A stretch of DNA of 36,648 bases from Paramarasmius palmivorus (GCA_037176845.1 JAYKXP010000283.1:1-36648), one strand, 5' to 3'. Positions 19,722 to 31,379 are shown, counted from the first letter of the stretch. Numbers and translations: made by a program. The notes: a model not told the origin generated them from the letters alone.

Positions 19722-21938
19722 AATCTTGCTTGAAGCGTCGAATCCTTTAATTCTAATTTATTTATTTTATTTTAATTTATGGGATTAGTACCTTACAGTA
19801 GTAATTGTAATGTTGTGTGTAATCTCAAGTCCGTTCTGTCATACTCCCAATGAGAACTTGGTCTAGCGCAACAAAAAAAACAAAGCGCTCACCGAGAGCC
19901 GAACGTATCGTTTAGGATTGTCTGTATATCGAACCGTGCGGCGGAGACAGCCGACACCTCTCGATTTGAAGGTACTGTCAGCTTGAAATAACGGGGTATA
20001 TGTAGTGCGAGTCGCAATGTCTAATGTCCTCGCAGCTGTTTTCCTAGAAACCGAAGAGACTCGTCAGCTTGAACTTAATGGAAAACCAGCGAAAGAGGCG
20101 GTACGTGCAAGTTATGGCAACTTTGGCATGAGCTGAGCAAACAAGAGACGAACTAGGTTCATCGAACATGCCCGAAGATCGGCCCCTACGAGAGGTGCGT
20201 AGCTTGGAGCTTCGACGGATATCCCTGTCGGGGGCCTGGGTTCATTTGAATCACGTGACAGAAACCAGGGTCTCGACACGGCTTTGAGTCTGACCACAAC
20301 GAAGCACCTTTCAAAAGGGCATCCTCATGGGTCTTCCTGAAACAAGAGATGGGTCATTGTAGCGGGACTGAAAAGTAGAATATCGACGTACGAGGTTCGG
20401 CAAGGTCTTCTGTATCGCGAGATACGAAATTGGTGCGTTTCCTGGCGTATACGGAGACAGGAAGAGTGGTGTGCTTCAACCAGCAAAGATTAACAGAACC
20501 AAATGGACATGTAGGGCCCGATCTAGACGCTGCAGTGGATACCGGTGACTTGCTTCATGCTTCAACTTTTGTATTGTAGTGTCGACTTGGCAGGTTAACA
20601 TTATCAAGACTCCTCACCACTCCTCGGGACTAAATTGATGTCAATGCACGTAGAGCACGGATGATATCAGCAGACGAACCGTAATTGATTCTCATTTCTA
20701 TTAAACTCTTTCGGAACTTCTGTCTTCACATGCTACCTGCTATCTTCACGACCGGGGTAGTTGCTTCGCTAGGGTGATATGATAGCTTGAAAATTCTTGT
20801 AATTCATCGAACCTTCGGTCGCTTACTACGCTAGTCTATGGGGCGGATGAGAGCAAAGACTAGAAACAGCATAAAGCAGACCTACCTAGTACCACGTATC
20901 CCGGCTTTCTGTATTACCTGAGCTCCCGTTTTTCATTGCGCAAGGAACTCAACTTGAACTCCTCGAACTTCTCCCGAGATTCCTATCCAATAGCCTCTAG
21001 CCTACTAATCAGAGACTCAAGTTTTCAGCTTCAGCTGATCTTCAGCAAACAAGTTCCAATATTCGACCATACCTTCAGTTCTTCAGTCACACACTTGCGT
21101 CAAGAAACGAGGATCTGTCTTCAAGTTCTCTGAGGGATGTCGGTAGGACAGAAGAAGCCAGCGGTGACGTAATACTACGTCAGGAAACGGTGCTAAATCA
21201 CCTGATGACTAGTGACTCTTTACCACCACCTCCAAAGACTGGAAGTTCGAGTCTTCGTAGTGGATATTATTATACGTATCATACGAAGAAGCGTTCTCTT
21301 CAGGTACGTTCTCGATTTGTGGCAAAAAGAGCGATTTCCGATCTCCATAGATATTCGTAGTACATCGGAGGTGCAAGCGTCACCCCTGTAATCCCAATGT
21401 AATCCTCAGCATCTTCGCAGAACTCGTCTGAATTTGGGATAACACCAAGAAGAAAGCCATCGAAAGCTCGCTTCGAGTACAAGACCCTCGTAGCCCAAAA
21501 TCGACCTCCGTTCAGATAGCGAAAGGAGAATGCGTTAGTTTTCTCAGATCTAGAATACAGTTAGTGGAGATCACATCGACTATGCTGCCCCTCATTAATG
21601 TTCGTGCTCCCGCTGACATGCTATCGGGAACGCTATGTAGACATTGGGGCAGCATAGATCAATCAACCCGTGGTTGATGCTGTTCGTGGTTCTTCTGTCA
21701 CGGTCGGGAGCCAGATGAATTATACTGTATACATTATCACGGCATACCACGTAAGTTGAAAGTGCGGACAGGCAGAATGCGAAAACCAAACGGTGGGTGT
21801 TCTGTCTTACATGCTTAAAGGAGGCAAGCTGATTAGATCACATTACTTTTCCAAGAGTCGACTATGTTACATGATACAAAAACGAAGCCGGTGAATGTAA
21901 GTATACGATCTGTTCGTCCTCTTTCATCCCAAGTCTGA
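19722..21938. other. Orientation-switch region, no recognised gene
   Basis: Intact family copies to the left are on the plus strand and those to the right on the minus strand; the switch falls in this 2.2-kb stretch. An AT-rich tract at 19740-19790 is the probable 3' end region of the preceding gene. An imperfect-context inverted repeat (TCTTCGTA / TACGAAGA, 21252-21289) is present. No transposase or recombinase gene was recognised. Confidence 0.45.
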
Positions 21939-22818
21939 TTAGTAGGAGGCAGATGTTTCTGCGAGAGGTGTGGCCGAAACATCGTTTGGATTACCAACTG
22001 ATTTAGAGGGGTTTAACTTGCAGGACTCGATGTGACGCTTGATGTCCGATTTGGTGACTGTTCTCTTGGAACAGAAAGGACATTCGTATCGCTTCTTTCC
22101 CAGATGAGAATTGATATGATCTGATTCTATCATTAGCTAGCTCCGTAGAGACAGAGAGTACAGAAGAAAACCGACTTCTCAGGTTGTGATGGGCAGTAAA
22201 AGTAGCTGCACAAGGAGAGAAATCTGTACAGAGATACAGTTTTCTCCCTGGGCGTCTACGCTTCTCACTGGCAGCCCGGACGCCCCGTGATGCCACGACA
22301 GGCTTCTTCACTGAGGGTGGCTCAACACCGAGAGTTACCGGTCTCAGTCCCAAGTCGCTAGGGACAATTTCGCTCATATGTAATCTGGTGTCGGAAGTAC
22401 GAATGCTGCCTGTCGGAAAGGGCATCTGGTCAGCGACGTAGGAAGGCGCGCGTTCTGGTAAATAACCAAGGCCTTCCCATTGCATGTCCGTGGACTGAGG
22501 CTCATACAATGGGTTGACTTCAAGCTCGCCACCATTAAACGGATAGTGAGCAGGAATGCCGCGGTTATCCATATATCCACCTGTAGTCCGAATGTCAGAA
22601 GCGTTCTCCGAACTGTCATCGAGCATACTAACCTTGGGATGGAATATAGCGCGACTTCGTTGTCCAGGCCTCGTTTCGAGGTAGAGATAGTTCTACATTC
22701 GCAGTGCCTTCTGTAGGGCTGGATGAAACAGATGGGCCGGTAAGGACATTAATGGTTTAACGATGGCCATGATGACGGCGTACGGATAGGCATCGGGATA
22801 TATAGAATTTTGACTCAT
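21939..22818 (-). CDS. Two-finger C2H2/C2HC zinc-finger protein (235 aa)
   Basis: Minus-strand exons 22818-22784, 22718-22633, 22580-22176 and 22120-21939 join in frame (introns 65, 52 and 55 nt) to give 235 aa. Intron 2 has a GTTAGT donor, CTGACATT branch and CTACAG acceptor; intron 3 has a weak GTCGGT donor. Exon 2 codes NEAWTTKSRYIPSQ, matching the N-x-A-W position of siblings. The basic block is KKPVVAS ... RRRPGRKLY. Finger 1 is C158-x5-C164-x12-H177-x3-H181, the linker is LGKKRYE, and finger 2 is C189-x2-C192-x12-H205-x3-C209, followed by a 26-residue Ser/Asn/Ala-rich tail. It is the leftmost of three minus-strand copies with the same promoter spacing. Inferred nuclear DNA-binding protein. 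Confidence 0.82.
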
Positions 22819-22938
22819 GCCACTGGCAGCTTGTGAGTGCAAATGGGTCGAGGAGGAATACTGGTGTTTCTGACAGACCCGAATGTGGGGGTGTCGTCGG
22901 GCTCCAGATTTAATGACCTAGGGGGTGACATTCGTGCT

Positions 22939-22946
22939 CCTTTTAT
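22939..22946 (-). promoter_or_regulatory. TATA-like element of the 22818 gene
   Basis: ATAAAAGG (minus strand), followed 5 nt later by CGAATG, lies 121 nt upstream of the ATG. The same pair of motifs occurs upstream of the 33294 gene, and a variant upstream of the 28231 gene. Confidence 0.5.
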
Positions 22947-23123
22947 GTTACTTGCTTATATTGCTGTATACATGAGAGGTACAGAATCTGCGAGAAAGGG
23001 AGACTGTTGTAACGCTAGATCTCGCGGCGGCGCCCCCGCAGACACCGCAACCTGCCCTACGATCACCAGACCGCGAGTGCTTCGGGACTTTACTTTAACA
23101 GCGTTTAGCCATACCTGATTCTC

Positions 23124-23266
23124 GTAAGAGTCCTTGGTTGTCGGCACCAAGATTTCAATATACATATATCGATGGCTGACTAAGTCTAGGGGAGTAATAA
23201 GTAGTCCGGCACTCAATGAACATTTGAACGGCGTAGCTGATTGTGTAAGAGTCCTTGGTCGTCGGC
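23124..23266. repeat. Short direct repeat 121 bp apart
   Basis: A 22-nt segment (GTAAGAGTCCTTGGT-T/C-GTCGGC) at 23124-23145 recurs at 23245-23266 with one mismatch, and similarity extends a few bases upstream (CTGATT). It suggests a small local duplication in a stretch without a recognised gene. Confidence 0.55.
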
Positions 23267-23437
23267 TATGTAAGCGCTAAAAACTGTCCCGAACACCCAC
23301 GCCTGGTGATCGCAGACCGCGTAGAACTGGAGTCAATTTAGTAGCTCTTGCTTTCCATGGCGACTCGCCAGATTCTGTGTCGTAGAGTACCTTGAAAGTC
23401 GCTGATCTGTACCCGTAGAAGCCCATGGAAATCAGCT

Positions 23438-24429
23438 TCAGTCGATCTCCATTGTATCAATATAGTGTAACCAGTCCACCGTGACGTGCGTGCCCTCCAT
23501 GACAAAGCTGAGCACAGATGGAGCGGTAATCATGTCGTCGACGTCCATGACTGCATCTTCCAATCTACCTACAAATTGAAACATTTTTTAGGGTGACACC
23601 ACTGAGCACAAGACAGAAGCTTACGATTGTCTTTGGTCTCTACAAAACGCGTCTCGGCAACGGCGACCCTGAGAGTTCGGTACTCGAACGACAGAGCAAG
23701 ATTCGTCGACGGAGGATGGAGCCCTTGCGAACGTTTTTGTAACGCAAGCCCGAAGTAATTCGAGATGGCTGTCATATGCTGATCAATATTTGCGATCTGG
23801 AGAGTATAATGCTGATATTTTTTCCGTTCGTATTCTCCAATCTCACGTCGACTACGGATGTGGTGTGCCTGCGACAGCCAGGAAATGGCCAAGTCATAGT
23901 AGAGCATCAATGACTGAAGAAAATCAATGCACATTGCAGCGACTCCCATTTGATGTAACCAAAAGGCTGAAGGGTGCTGATATCTCTGCAGAACCATTAG
24001 TCCGTTTTCGTCATGGATATGGGGAAAGCCACATACTTTACAGTAGAGAACACTTTGAGATCCTGTTTATAGGCCTACATGGGGGCACCGCGAAGATGAA
24101 TTGCAACGATATTGAAAGGAGAACATGCTAACTTCCACGGCATCACCTCCAGTGTAATGGATATGCAGATATTTCGAATCTTGATTCTCGCCGCAGAAAT
24201 TGATGACATGCATAATTCGGCGAACATGTATTCTTCTCCTGCCTTCAACTTGCCATATCTTTACTGCATCTTCTGCTTTGAGATACACTTCCGGGCGTGA
24301 TCTCCTGAAACTAAACCAAGTTCTTTTGAGCACGGAAAGATGACCCGTGAAGTGAGCCATCCACCTGCTTCGAAGCAAACCCATTACGCCACTGTTGACC
24401 ATTAGACGCCCGATAGACCATAATTTCAA
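23438..24429 (-). CDS. Unrecognised three-exon gene with CxxC motif and helical region
   Basis: Exons 24429-24147 (5' limit uncertain; ATG at 24402 possible), 24062-23625 and 23568-23438 join in frame across introns of 84 and 56 nt. The last intron is clean (GTAAGC donor, TTTGTAG acceptor) and leads to the C-terminus LHYIDTMEID and a stop at 23438-23440. The middle exon opens with LYCKVCGFPHIHDENG, then WLHQMGVAAMCIDFLQSL, DLAISWLSQ and a long Arg/Glu/Lys-rich, probably coiled-coil stretch (SRREIGEYERKKYQ). A CxxC followed about 50 residues later by an A-I-S-W-x-x-Q motif and a coiled coil is loosely similar in order to HEI10/Zip3-type meiotic RING proteins, but the rest of a RING was not found, so this is only a hint. 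Unlike its surroundings it shows no decay. Confidence 0.55.
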
Positions 24430-24464
24430 TTTCTACCTGAATTTTTTGTTAAATAAATGCGACG

Positions 24465-24775
24465 TGACGTGACCAGCCCGAGGCACCCTGAGGCGTCCCG
24501 AGGGTACATCCCGAGGTCAGCCCGAGAAGGTCTATGTCTAGCCCGATTCACCATCCCTACAGAACCCTAGAGCGCCCGAAAACTTTCCTATCAAGGAGGT
24601 ATTATTGGCCTCGGGCTGCAGCGGGCTGCCCGAGGCTACAGCCCGGGGTCGCCCTTGGCTACATCAGGAGACATCGAGCTACACGGGGTGAACAGAGTCA
24701 GACTAGGGCGCCCTCGCGCTGTGCCGGGTCTCCTTGCCTACCCCGAATTTTGTCCAGAGATGCTCGGCATATACA
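24465..24775. repeat. GC-rich island with repeated CCCGAG
   Basis: CCCGAG or its complement CTCGGG occurs about seven times in some 190 nt, in a block clearly richer in G+C than its flanks, including GCCTCGGGCTGCAGCGGGC and GGCTGCCCGAGGC, which are partly inverted copies. It has no convincing coding frame. It resembles a small non-coding repeat element more than a gene; its ends could not be defined. Confidence 0.45.
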
Positions 24776-26349
24776 GCCTTGCGAATGACCAAAGTTGTAG
24801 GTGTGTTAAGCTCCAGCGATAGCGATTAGGTTTCCGCCCTCAATAGCGAAATAGGAGGAACCCTGAAAGAGCGTCATGAGGACTAGATGGAGAAAGAAAG
24901 CCTGTGCGTGCGAAGTTCACCTTGACGGCTGGATAGTATTTAGCACCAACTAACACCACGCATTCCGGGATTTAGATCACAGCGATCTCTTCACTGCGGG
25001 CCACACGCGTCATATCTGGCTGTACGAGACTAGCGTCGCTCCAGCGTTATTCGGTGAGACGGAATTACTGCCCTTCTCCGTGTGAGACTGCTCGAGTTCA
25101 GGGAATAGAGAAAGGAATATTTGATTTCGACTCCTTAGTATACAGGTGTTAACGCTTTTGGCGCCCTTGTCAAACAATCGCTTTCAGTGGCAGGGGAAAT
25201 TCCTCTGCCCACACGACGAGCTATAGCAATCTGTAGGTGAGTTGGCTCCTCGCCAAGCAGCCTGGATGATAGCCTAGTGATAAGCACAACGCCGAGCTCA
25301 AGAGATAGAATACATACCTCTAGATCCCTGCGCTCCGCGATGATGGCAGCATGCACGTTGCACCTCCGTTGTGAAAACCCCGGCATGTGTGTCGCGTTGA
25401 CGGGACATATACCCCTAGAGACCCTGGACGAAGGTGAGGTCAGCTAAAAGACAAACCCCGAGCATGAAAAAGATCGTACCGCCTACAACACAGCTATAAT
25501 GGAGCTGCACGGATGTATAAAATCGACATAACGCAAAACTATGATTCAGGGATCCCGAGCCTTAACGTCGTAGCTGGAGACAAGGGAGACAGCGTAGATA
25601 TACCAGCGTAACGTCCGATGCTGAGTTCTTTCCATGTTGTCTCTCGCGAGCACGGGATACTGCAGACCGTAGTCAATCGGTTTCCTCCACGTCGGCTACA
25701 TGATCAGCAATCACGCTTCGGAGAACTAATCGCTGTCAAGCTCGACGTGTTGAATGTACCAGAAACATATGACACTGGGTAGGCCTGGAGTTTTCAAGTC
25801 TTCATTTCTTGTATTGTGTTGTCAAAGGCACCTGGGCAACCTAGTTCTAGTCCCCTTAGTTCCTAAAAATGAGGGGAAAAGGATGGGTATACGCACCTCA
25901 AGGCAGAAGCTACCCGACTAGACATAGTAATCGCCCTGACTCCAAATCTTGAATAGCTGTGGGTTGTCGAACCCGACATCGGTGTTGAACTGGCTTATGG
26001 ATCCTATAATCCGAGGAATTTATGATATAGGAAGACTCAAAGTCTTCGATATGTTTTGAGGACGCTACTGAGTGATACGTCAATTCGGAGGAGAAAGGGC
26101 GGTACATAGTAGACTCACCGCATTATAGAAAGTTCCCGATTTACAAGAATCAAGGTACCTAGCCGCATCTGTGTATCCAGAACTGCTTCAAGGATCACCA
26201 AGAATTTGGAGGCTTCATGGGAGGTTCGAGGGGTCATAGGAATGGAAGGTTGCGGTACAAGCTGAAGAGACATGTTTTGGTCGGACCGATGTAACTCTCT
26301 CATCAACGGTCGTCATCGTCATGCCCAAGGCCTAAGCTTCGACGCTCCA
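24776..26349. other. Intergenic, nothing recognised
   Basis: Short open frames only. A weak similarity exists between 25780-25830 and 20560-20610 (TTTGTATTGTAGTGTC-like), too short to define a repeat. Confidence 0.35.
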
Positions 26350-27110
26350 GCCTGCAATAATTTTGTTTGTGCTTGAAAAGGTGTCTCCTCAGGTGCGTCT
26401 TCGTTATATACTAGACAGAGCAATAACTAAAGTACTCCATAAGGTCCGAATGTGCCAGTGGTACTCGAAATCAAGCAAACGTAGCTTTCATATCCACTCT
26501 GCCGTCGACTCCCAGATGCTATCCACACCACAAACACCATCCTGACTCGAAAACCTCATTTGAATGCAGGAAGCACCGAGGAAAAAAAGCTAGCGAGCGC
26601 TCGTTTCGAATTCCAGGCCCCACAGCTCAAAACCAACATGTAATCCATCGGGGTTCAAACAACCGTTTTCGGCCTGACTTTGAGCCTACTCAGAGATGAA
26701 AGGAGAACATGCTAGCTTTTGGTGCGTCTGATCTTCCCTCTCACAATTCCGAGAGCTAACGCTAATACTGAAGCTCGGTCAGCAGACCTCGACGACAACA
26801 CAATTCGAACTAGACCAGGACGCACCACTATCTCTGATCCGACGCAGCCCGTGCTGGGCATTTCGAGCGTGATGTTCGCAATTCCAATTTCGCGATGGAG
26901 ACCAAGAACATTACATTTTGCGTTCACAAAGGAACCTGACGAAGAATCTGGATGGTCTGTTTTCTGCGAAACTTCACATGTTTGACGATTTTCTAACATC
27001 TTCACAGCAGAAATACAATATCTCCAGCACAAAAGCTTCATGAATATGCCCTCCAATCCACGGATTATGACCTTTCGCGAGCGACATCCGGTATTACATA
27101 TGGCGCCCAT
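26350..27110. repeat. Duplicated 3' flank of a minus-strand zinc-finger gene, copy 1
   Basis: This block matches 31380-32040 in order: TATACTAGACAGAGCA / TGTACTAGACTGAGCA, TCGTTTCGAATTC, GAAAGGAGAACAT / GAAAGGAGGACACAT, GCTTTTGGT, and CTAGACCA. Each lies downstream (3') of a zinc-finger gene in the gene's own orientation. A 132-codon minus-strand frame (26712-27110) begins with ATG but is not conserved in the partner block, so it is not called as a gene. Confidence 0.5.
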
Positions 27111-27363
27111 ATAACTGAGTCAATGCCGCAGGACTAGGTGGACGTCAAACCATCGCGGTATGCCTTATGATTTATGAGGCAGGTCTAATAATTACAAACA
27201 AAAACCAAGTGGTGGGTCTTCTATCTTTCATACCCGAACGAGTCATGCAATTCATCCCCGTAGATCACAACGCTACCACCAGCCATTACCTAGGCTAACA
27301 ACAGTCAATTGGGCGCTAATGTTACGCGAATATGCGATGTGTCCGTTATGCTTCGATACGAAT

Positions 27364-28231
27364 TCAGCTACTGGGAAACATACATCCGGCGAGAGATGAA
27401 GACGAGGCATCGTTCGGATTTCCAGTTCCCTTGGATGGGTTCGACTTGCACGACTCGCTATGGCGTTTGATGTCCGATCGGGTGACCGTCCTCTTGGAGC
27501 AGAAACGACATTTGTATGGCTTCCTCCCTAAATGAGAATTGATATGATCTAATTTCGTCGTTAGCTAACTTCGAAAAAGGAAGGGAGAAAACTGCACTTT
27601 TCAAGTTGTGTCGAGTGGTGAAGGTGGCGGTGCATGGAGAGAATCCTGTACATGGGTATAGTTTATTCCCCGGGCGTCTGCGCTTCTCACTCGCGTCTTG
27701 GACGCGGCGGGATGCCACGATGAGCTTCTTTACAGATGCTACCTCGGCACCGGGAATCGCGGGAGCCTGTTGCAGATCATTGAAGATCATGGGCTGCGTG
27801 GTGCTGGTATGATGATTGCTATTCGTCTCGACCGGCGCCATGGGCCATTGTCTATTGGCAATAGCCTTGGACTCAACTGCAGGTAGATCTTCAAGGTTGA
27901 GACATGGTGTATAGGCGGGCTGAGATAGATCCAGGCGGCTGGCCACAAAGTTTTCGCCGATGTAAAGATAAGGAGAAGGAACATTGTTTGCCATGTAAGC
28001 CCCTACAATCCGAATATCAGAAATATTTTTCAACCCGATACTAGGCATGAAAACCTTCTGGTATAGCATCGTGTGACTGCATGCTCCAATCTCCGTTAAA
28101 AGGTAGGAGCAGGTCACCAATACCATGTTCTATAACGCTAGGTGAAGTGGATCCGGTGAGGACGTCGATGGGTTGACACTGGTCATGATGGCGTACCGAT
28201 CTGCATCTGCACCCATGGAGTTGCTAGTCAT
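27364..28231 (-). CDS. Two-finger C2H2/C2HC zinc-finger protein (235 aa)
   Basis: Minus-strand exons 28231-28197, 28137-28055, 28002-27598 and 27548-27364 join in frame (introns 59, 52 and 49 nt) to give 235 aa. Exon 1 (35 nt) and exon 3 (405 nt) have exactly the lengths found in the 21939-22818 gene. Exon 2 ends NGDWSMQSHDAIPE. Intron 2 has an unusual GTTTTC donor but a TTCTGATATT branch and TTGTAG acceptor. The basic block reads KKLIVAS ... RRRPGNKLY. Finger 1 is C157-x5-C163-x12-H176-x3-H180, the linker is LGRKPYK, and finger 2 is C188-x2-C191-x12-H204-x3-C208; the tail is Ser-rich. Inferred nuclear DNA-binding regulator. The segment including its 3' flank is duplicated at 31.4-33.5 kb. 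Confidence 0.82.
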
Positions 28232-28327
28232 GCCTAGTCCTTTGAGTATGGGTTCTTGAACGTAAAGTGATGATCGAAGGGGGTTGTCAGGCTTTTGTCT
28301 ATTGGGAGTCGGCATTCATGGCATAGA

Positions 28328-28335
28328 CCTTTTAA
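28328..28335 (-). promoter_or_regulatory. TATA-like element of the 28231 gene
   Basis: TTAAAAGG (minus strand), with GAATGCCGACTCC shortly after, lies 97 nt upstream of the ATG. It aligns with the ATAAAAGG / GAATG promoter motifs of the two other minus-strand genes. Confidence 0.45.
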
Positions 28336-28971
28336 AACGTGTGTGTCTACTGCTGTATATGACGAAATTGGAATGTTGCTTACAGGACAGTATCTGCTAG
28401 GACCATTGAGGCCGTACAGCGTCAGGACCACGGGATGCTTTGAGCAGGTTAGACCCAAGATACAGAGCTGTGACTGACGTGGTACAAGGGCATCATGGGG
28501 AAGTCCTCCCGCCTTCTCTGTCAATCACATAGTCATGCCTCGGATCCCGCCTCTTCAACTCTGTACATATCACAGTTCCGTACGGCATCGCCTCGGGAGC
28601 TTTTTTATTTCAGGGCACCATGGGCAGAACTTAACACACGATATATATTAAATTAGAAAGGTGACACGTCGCTGAGACGGCTTCCAGAGTCGCATCAGAA
28701 TCCGTTTCAAGGTGCATGAGTCTGCGTCAGAGTGCATGGCATCTAGGTACTTCAAAGCTTCAAGAACGATTCAAGTGTCTCGGGCAGATGTCTACATTTA
28801 GTTTCTTGCGAACAAATGGGACGTATATCCTTATGCGATGTTCTTGCCAGTCGCGGATATAGGTTGTGATCCGCTTTGGTGAACTACCCATTGATACTGA
28901 TGTCCCTGTGATGAACCCCATGCCAATCAGACTTGGAGTATCAAGCTTGGACTTGACTTTCTCAACTCGGT
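28336..28971. other. Intergenic, nothing recognised
   Basis: No supported gene; only short open frames. Confidence 0.35.
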
Positions 28972-29397
28972 ATGCGCACATCTTTTAGCATCTCAATGGC
29001 ATCGCCTCGCTGTAGCGCCACCGCCTCAACGGAAAGGAAACCTCCCCAGGATGCCCTTGGCGCTACTTTGGTTTCCACAGCGTTAAATCTTGGGCCTAAC
29101 TTTCTTGATTCTGCGTACATATCACGGCTTTCCTGTGAGTACTATGCAGGCAGGCACGCCATAACCACGGCAAGAACACAGCCTGCCCCCGCTCTGCATA
29201 CATATCAGCTCGTATATGCCATGGTTGACGTACAGAGTTTACCTTTCAAGCTTTTTTTCCGAGACCATTTATTGACGATATATTTTGACTTGGTAACAGG
29301 ATATCCGGATTTGTCAGAGCGCGCCTGGTCCAAGGCTAATGTAGATCATCGGACATGCTATGAACACCTATACAGCGTTCTTCAATACCGTATGTAA
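28972..29397 (+). CDS. Possible hypothetical protein, 141 aa open frame
   Basis: An uninterrupted ATG-started frame of 141 codons, among the longest in the window that is not a shadow of a zinc-finger gene. Its N-terminal 35 residues are Ser/Thr/Ala-rich; the C-terminal half reads like a folded segment (FKLFFRDHLLTIYFDLVTG, then SERAWSKANVDHRT). No splice sites, homologous copy or known motif support it, and no family was recognised. It may be a chance open frame or a fragment of a larger decayed gene. Confidence 0.3.
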   Translation: MRTSFSISMASPRCSATASTERKPPQDALGATLVSTALNLGPNFLDSAYISRLSCEYYAGRHAITTARTQPAPALHTYQLVYAMVDVQSLPFKLFFRDHLLTIYFDLVTGYPDLSERAWSKANVDHRTCYEHLYSVLQYRM

Positions 29398-29714
29398 TAG
29401 TTCTAAAGCTGTTATTCGTATTCCTTCCATTCCTCAAGCGCCAGACGGCAGACCACTGATATTCCGTACTGCTGGAGTATGCCAGAAATTAGAGGACATG
29501 AATTAAAGGACTATCATTATCTGCAGCCACCTACAGATACTTTATATACCTACCGTACAATATCAAGAATATTCTAGATGAACAAGAGCTAACCGAGATG
29601 AAGTAAAAAGGTGAGTAGGTCCTAGCGAGGGTACAAAAGTGTTGCTCGGTATAATTACCAAAAGTCTGATATCTAGACACCTGGGAAATTCAGAAGAATT
29701 CGCCAAAATCCAGC

Positions 29715-29800
29715 AGGAAGGTATTTCCTTATTTGAAGACGGTCACCCAGTCGGTGATTAAAGCTACAGCAAGGTGTATTAATTTAGCCCCTCCAAGAGG
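29715..29800 (+). pseudogene. Isolated finger-2 remnant of the zinc-finger family
   Basis: GAAGACGGTCACCCAGTCGG (29735-29754) and the following bases closely match the finger 2 exon of the 18958 gene (same order: KTVTQS, a degenerate His region, a Cys, then CCCCTCCAA). The cysteine pair and the frame are lost. It is on the plus strand, unlike every other family copy in the right half of the window. Confidence 0.5.
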
Positions 29801-30067
29801 GGTTAACACTGACGACTTGAATAGCACTGCTTTGCACCCCCGGCAAGAGAACTCATGAGTAGAATGACAACGAGGAGTGTAATTCCAGATCGCGTTCCCG
29901 TTGTCCAACATTCAAGGGATCACGAGTCTAATTGATGTCCTCATATAATCGGCCCTTAGAGCACGAGCCCCGGCCTGAATCGAATCGAGGGCACTTGTTT
30001 GTAGAAGCGGAAAAAATGATTGGCCAACACTCCTCTTCAGGATCGCCGGTAAGTGAGGAATAATGCA

Positions 30068-30679
30068 TTAATGAAGCAATATTGTACCGCCTTCATATTG
30101 GCGAATAGAGTACATATCTGTAACGACAGGGCCATAGATCAGCAAATCATCAATTAGATGAGAGGGACGCACTTCGGCACACTTCAATACATGGGTGTCT
30201 TCGGGGTTGAGGTACGCTCCAAAACGGTAGTCTTGACCACTCCTCCCAATCTGCGACGTGAGGATTTTTCCTAACGGCTTGTGGTCCAACGAAAATACTA
30301 AAGCCATTTGAGTATCCTTCCTGCCCTGAAGCAACTGTTACTCAATGAGATATTGATCACCACAACAGAAAGGGTAAGCACAATCCCTCGGGGGTTGCTT
30401 GGCCCGGATGTCTGGCAATTTGGAACGACTCGTTCGAACCCGCAGTGCGTTTGTACATGCTATATTTGGCACATTTCCGGTCGGGTAATGTGCTGTTTTG
30501 TAGCATCGAATAGGATCGCAAAATGACCTATCTCGATGTTGTTGAGTTTCATCAGACATCATTGAAAAGGAGTAGACACGAACCTGAAGACCGTGACCAG
30601 CGTTCGTAAGTCGTCTGGATTGTTCTGCATTTCCGAACTTCTTGTTTGCGGGCAGAATGCGACGACGCCGTGCTGTCAT
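30068..30679 (-). CDS. Possible multi-exon hypothetical gene
   Basis: A minus-strand ATG at 30679 begins a basic stretch (MTARRRRILPANKKFG) that reaches a donor-like GTTCGT after GHGLQ. After an acceptor GAGATAG the frame VILRSYSMLQNSTLPD, then KCAKYSMYKRTAGSNESFQ is open and natural-looking. Further down, an open frame ending at 30068 reads MALVFSLDHKPLGKILTSQ, then DYRFGAYLNPEDTHVLKCA and a stop. The junction between the second and third pieces could not be resolved in frame, so either a splice site was missed or the gene is broken. No family recognised. Confidence 0.35.
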
Positions 30680-31379
30680 TCCAGTCTAATTCAAGTCTAA
30701 GCCCAGAGATGCTGAGTGTCACTAGGCGAAGCTATTTCTCCTCTTGTTTTCTTGTCTTGGAGGCATCTCCGAGTCGGTTCTTGGACAAGGTGAGAGATAG
30801 GCAAACATACCGAGGACCTAATTCTTTCATTTTTCATCCTCAAGTCCAATGCATTCAACATCACTTATCGCACTCTATGGAACTTGTTGTATCTCTTAAA
30901 TGGCCGGAGATAGAGTGCTTGGTTCCCGAATCCCGCTGGAAGGTATTAAGTCCTCCGACCCTATGAGTTGACCCGAATAAAGGACTGGCATGGCACTGCC
31001 ATGTCGATACCGACTAGATAGTCGATAGTATGAGTAATAAATGTGTAGAATACCTTCGAGTCGGAATCCAAGTGTTGTTTGGCTATATCGTGCCCAAGGT
31101 GTCAGAAGGTGTAGTCAAGTATCCTTTATACTTAGTGATGATGAACGGTGTGAAAAGGAGCGTGATCGCGTGATCACGGAAAATTTTGTCCGCGACGTTC
31201 CCGGCAACTTACCGCGACCATCGACGACGTCCATGCGGTCCAGTGCCCTTCACTTCCAAATTCCGCATCAAGGTACCAAATGAAAATGGGCTACCGATAC
31301 ACCATCAAGCTTCAAGCCTTTATCATATCGCCTAGGGCAGCACTTGCGAGTACAAGCTAAACATGCTAGCCAAAGAGTG
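30680..31379. other. Intergenic, nothing recognised
   Basis: Short overlapping open frames on the plus strand only; no supported gene. Confidence 0.35.

Noticed and set aside
26712..27110. 132-codon minus-strand ATG frame
   Set aside because: The duplicated partner block at 31380-32040 does not preserve this frame, and no splice or motif evidence supports it.
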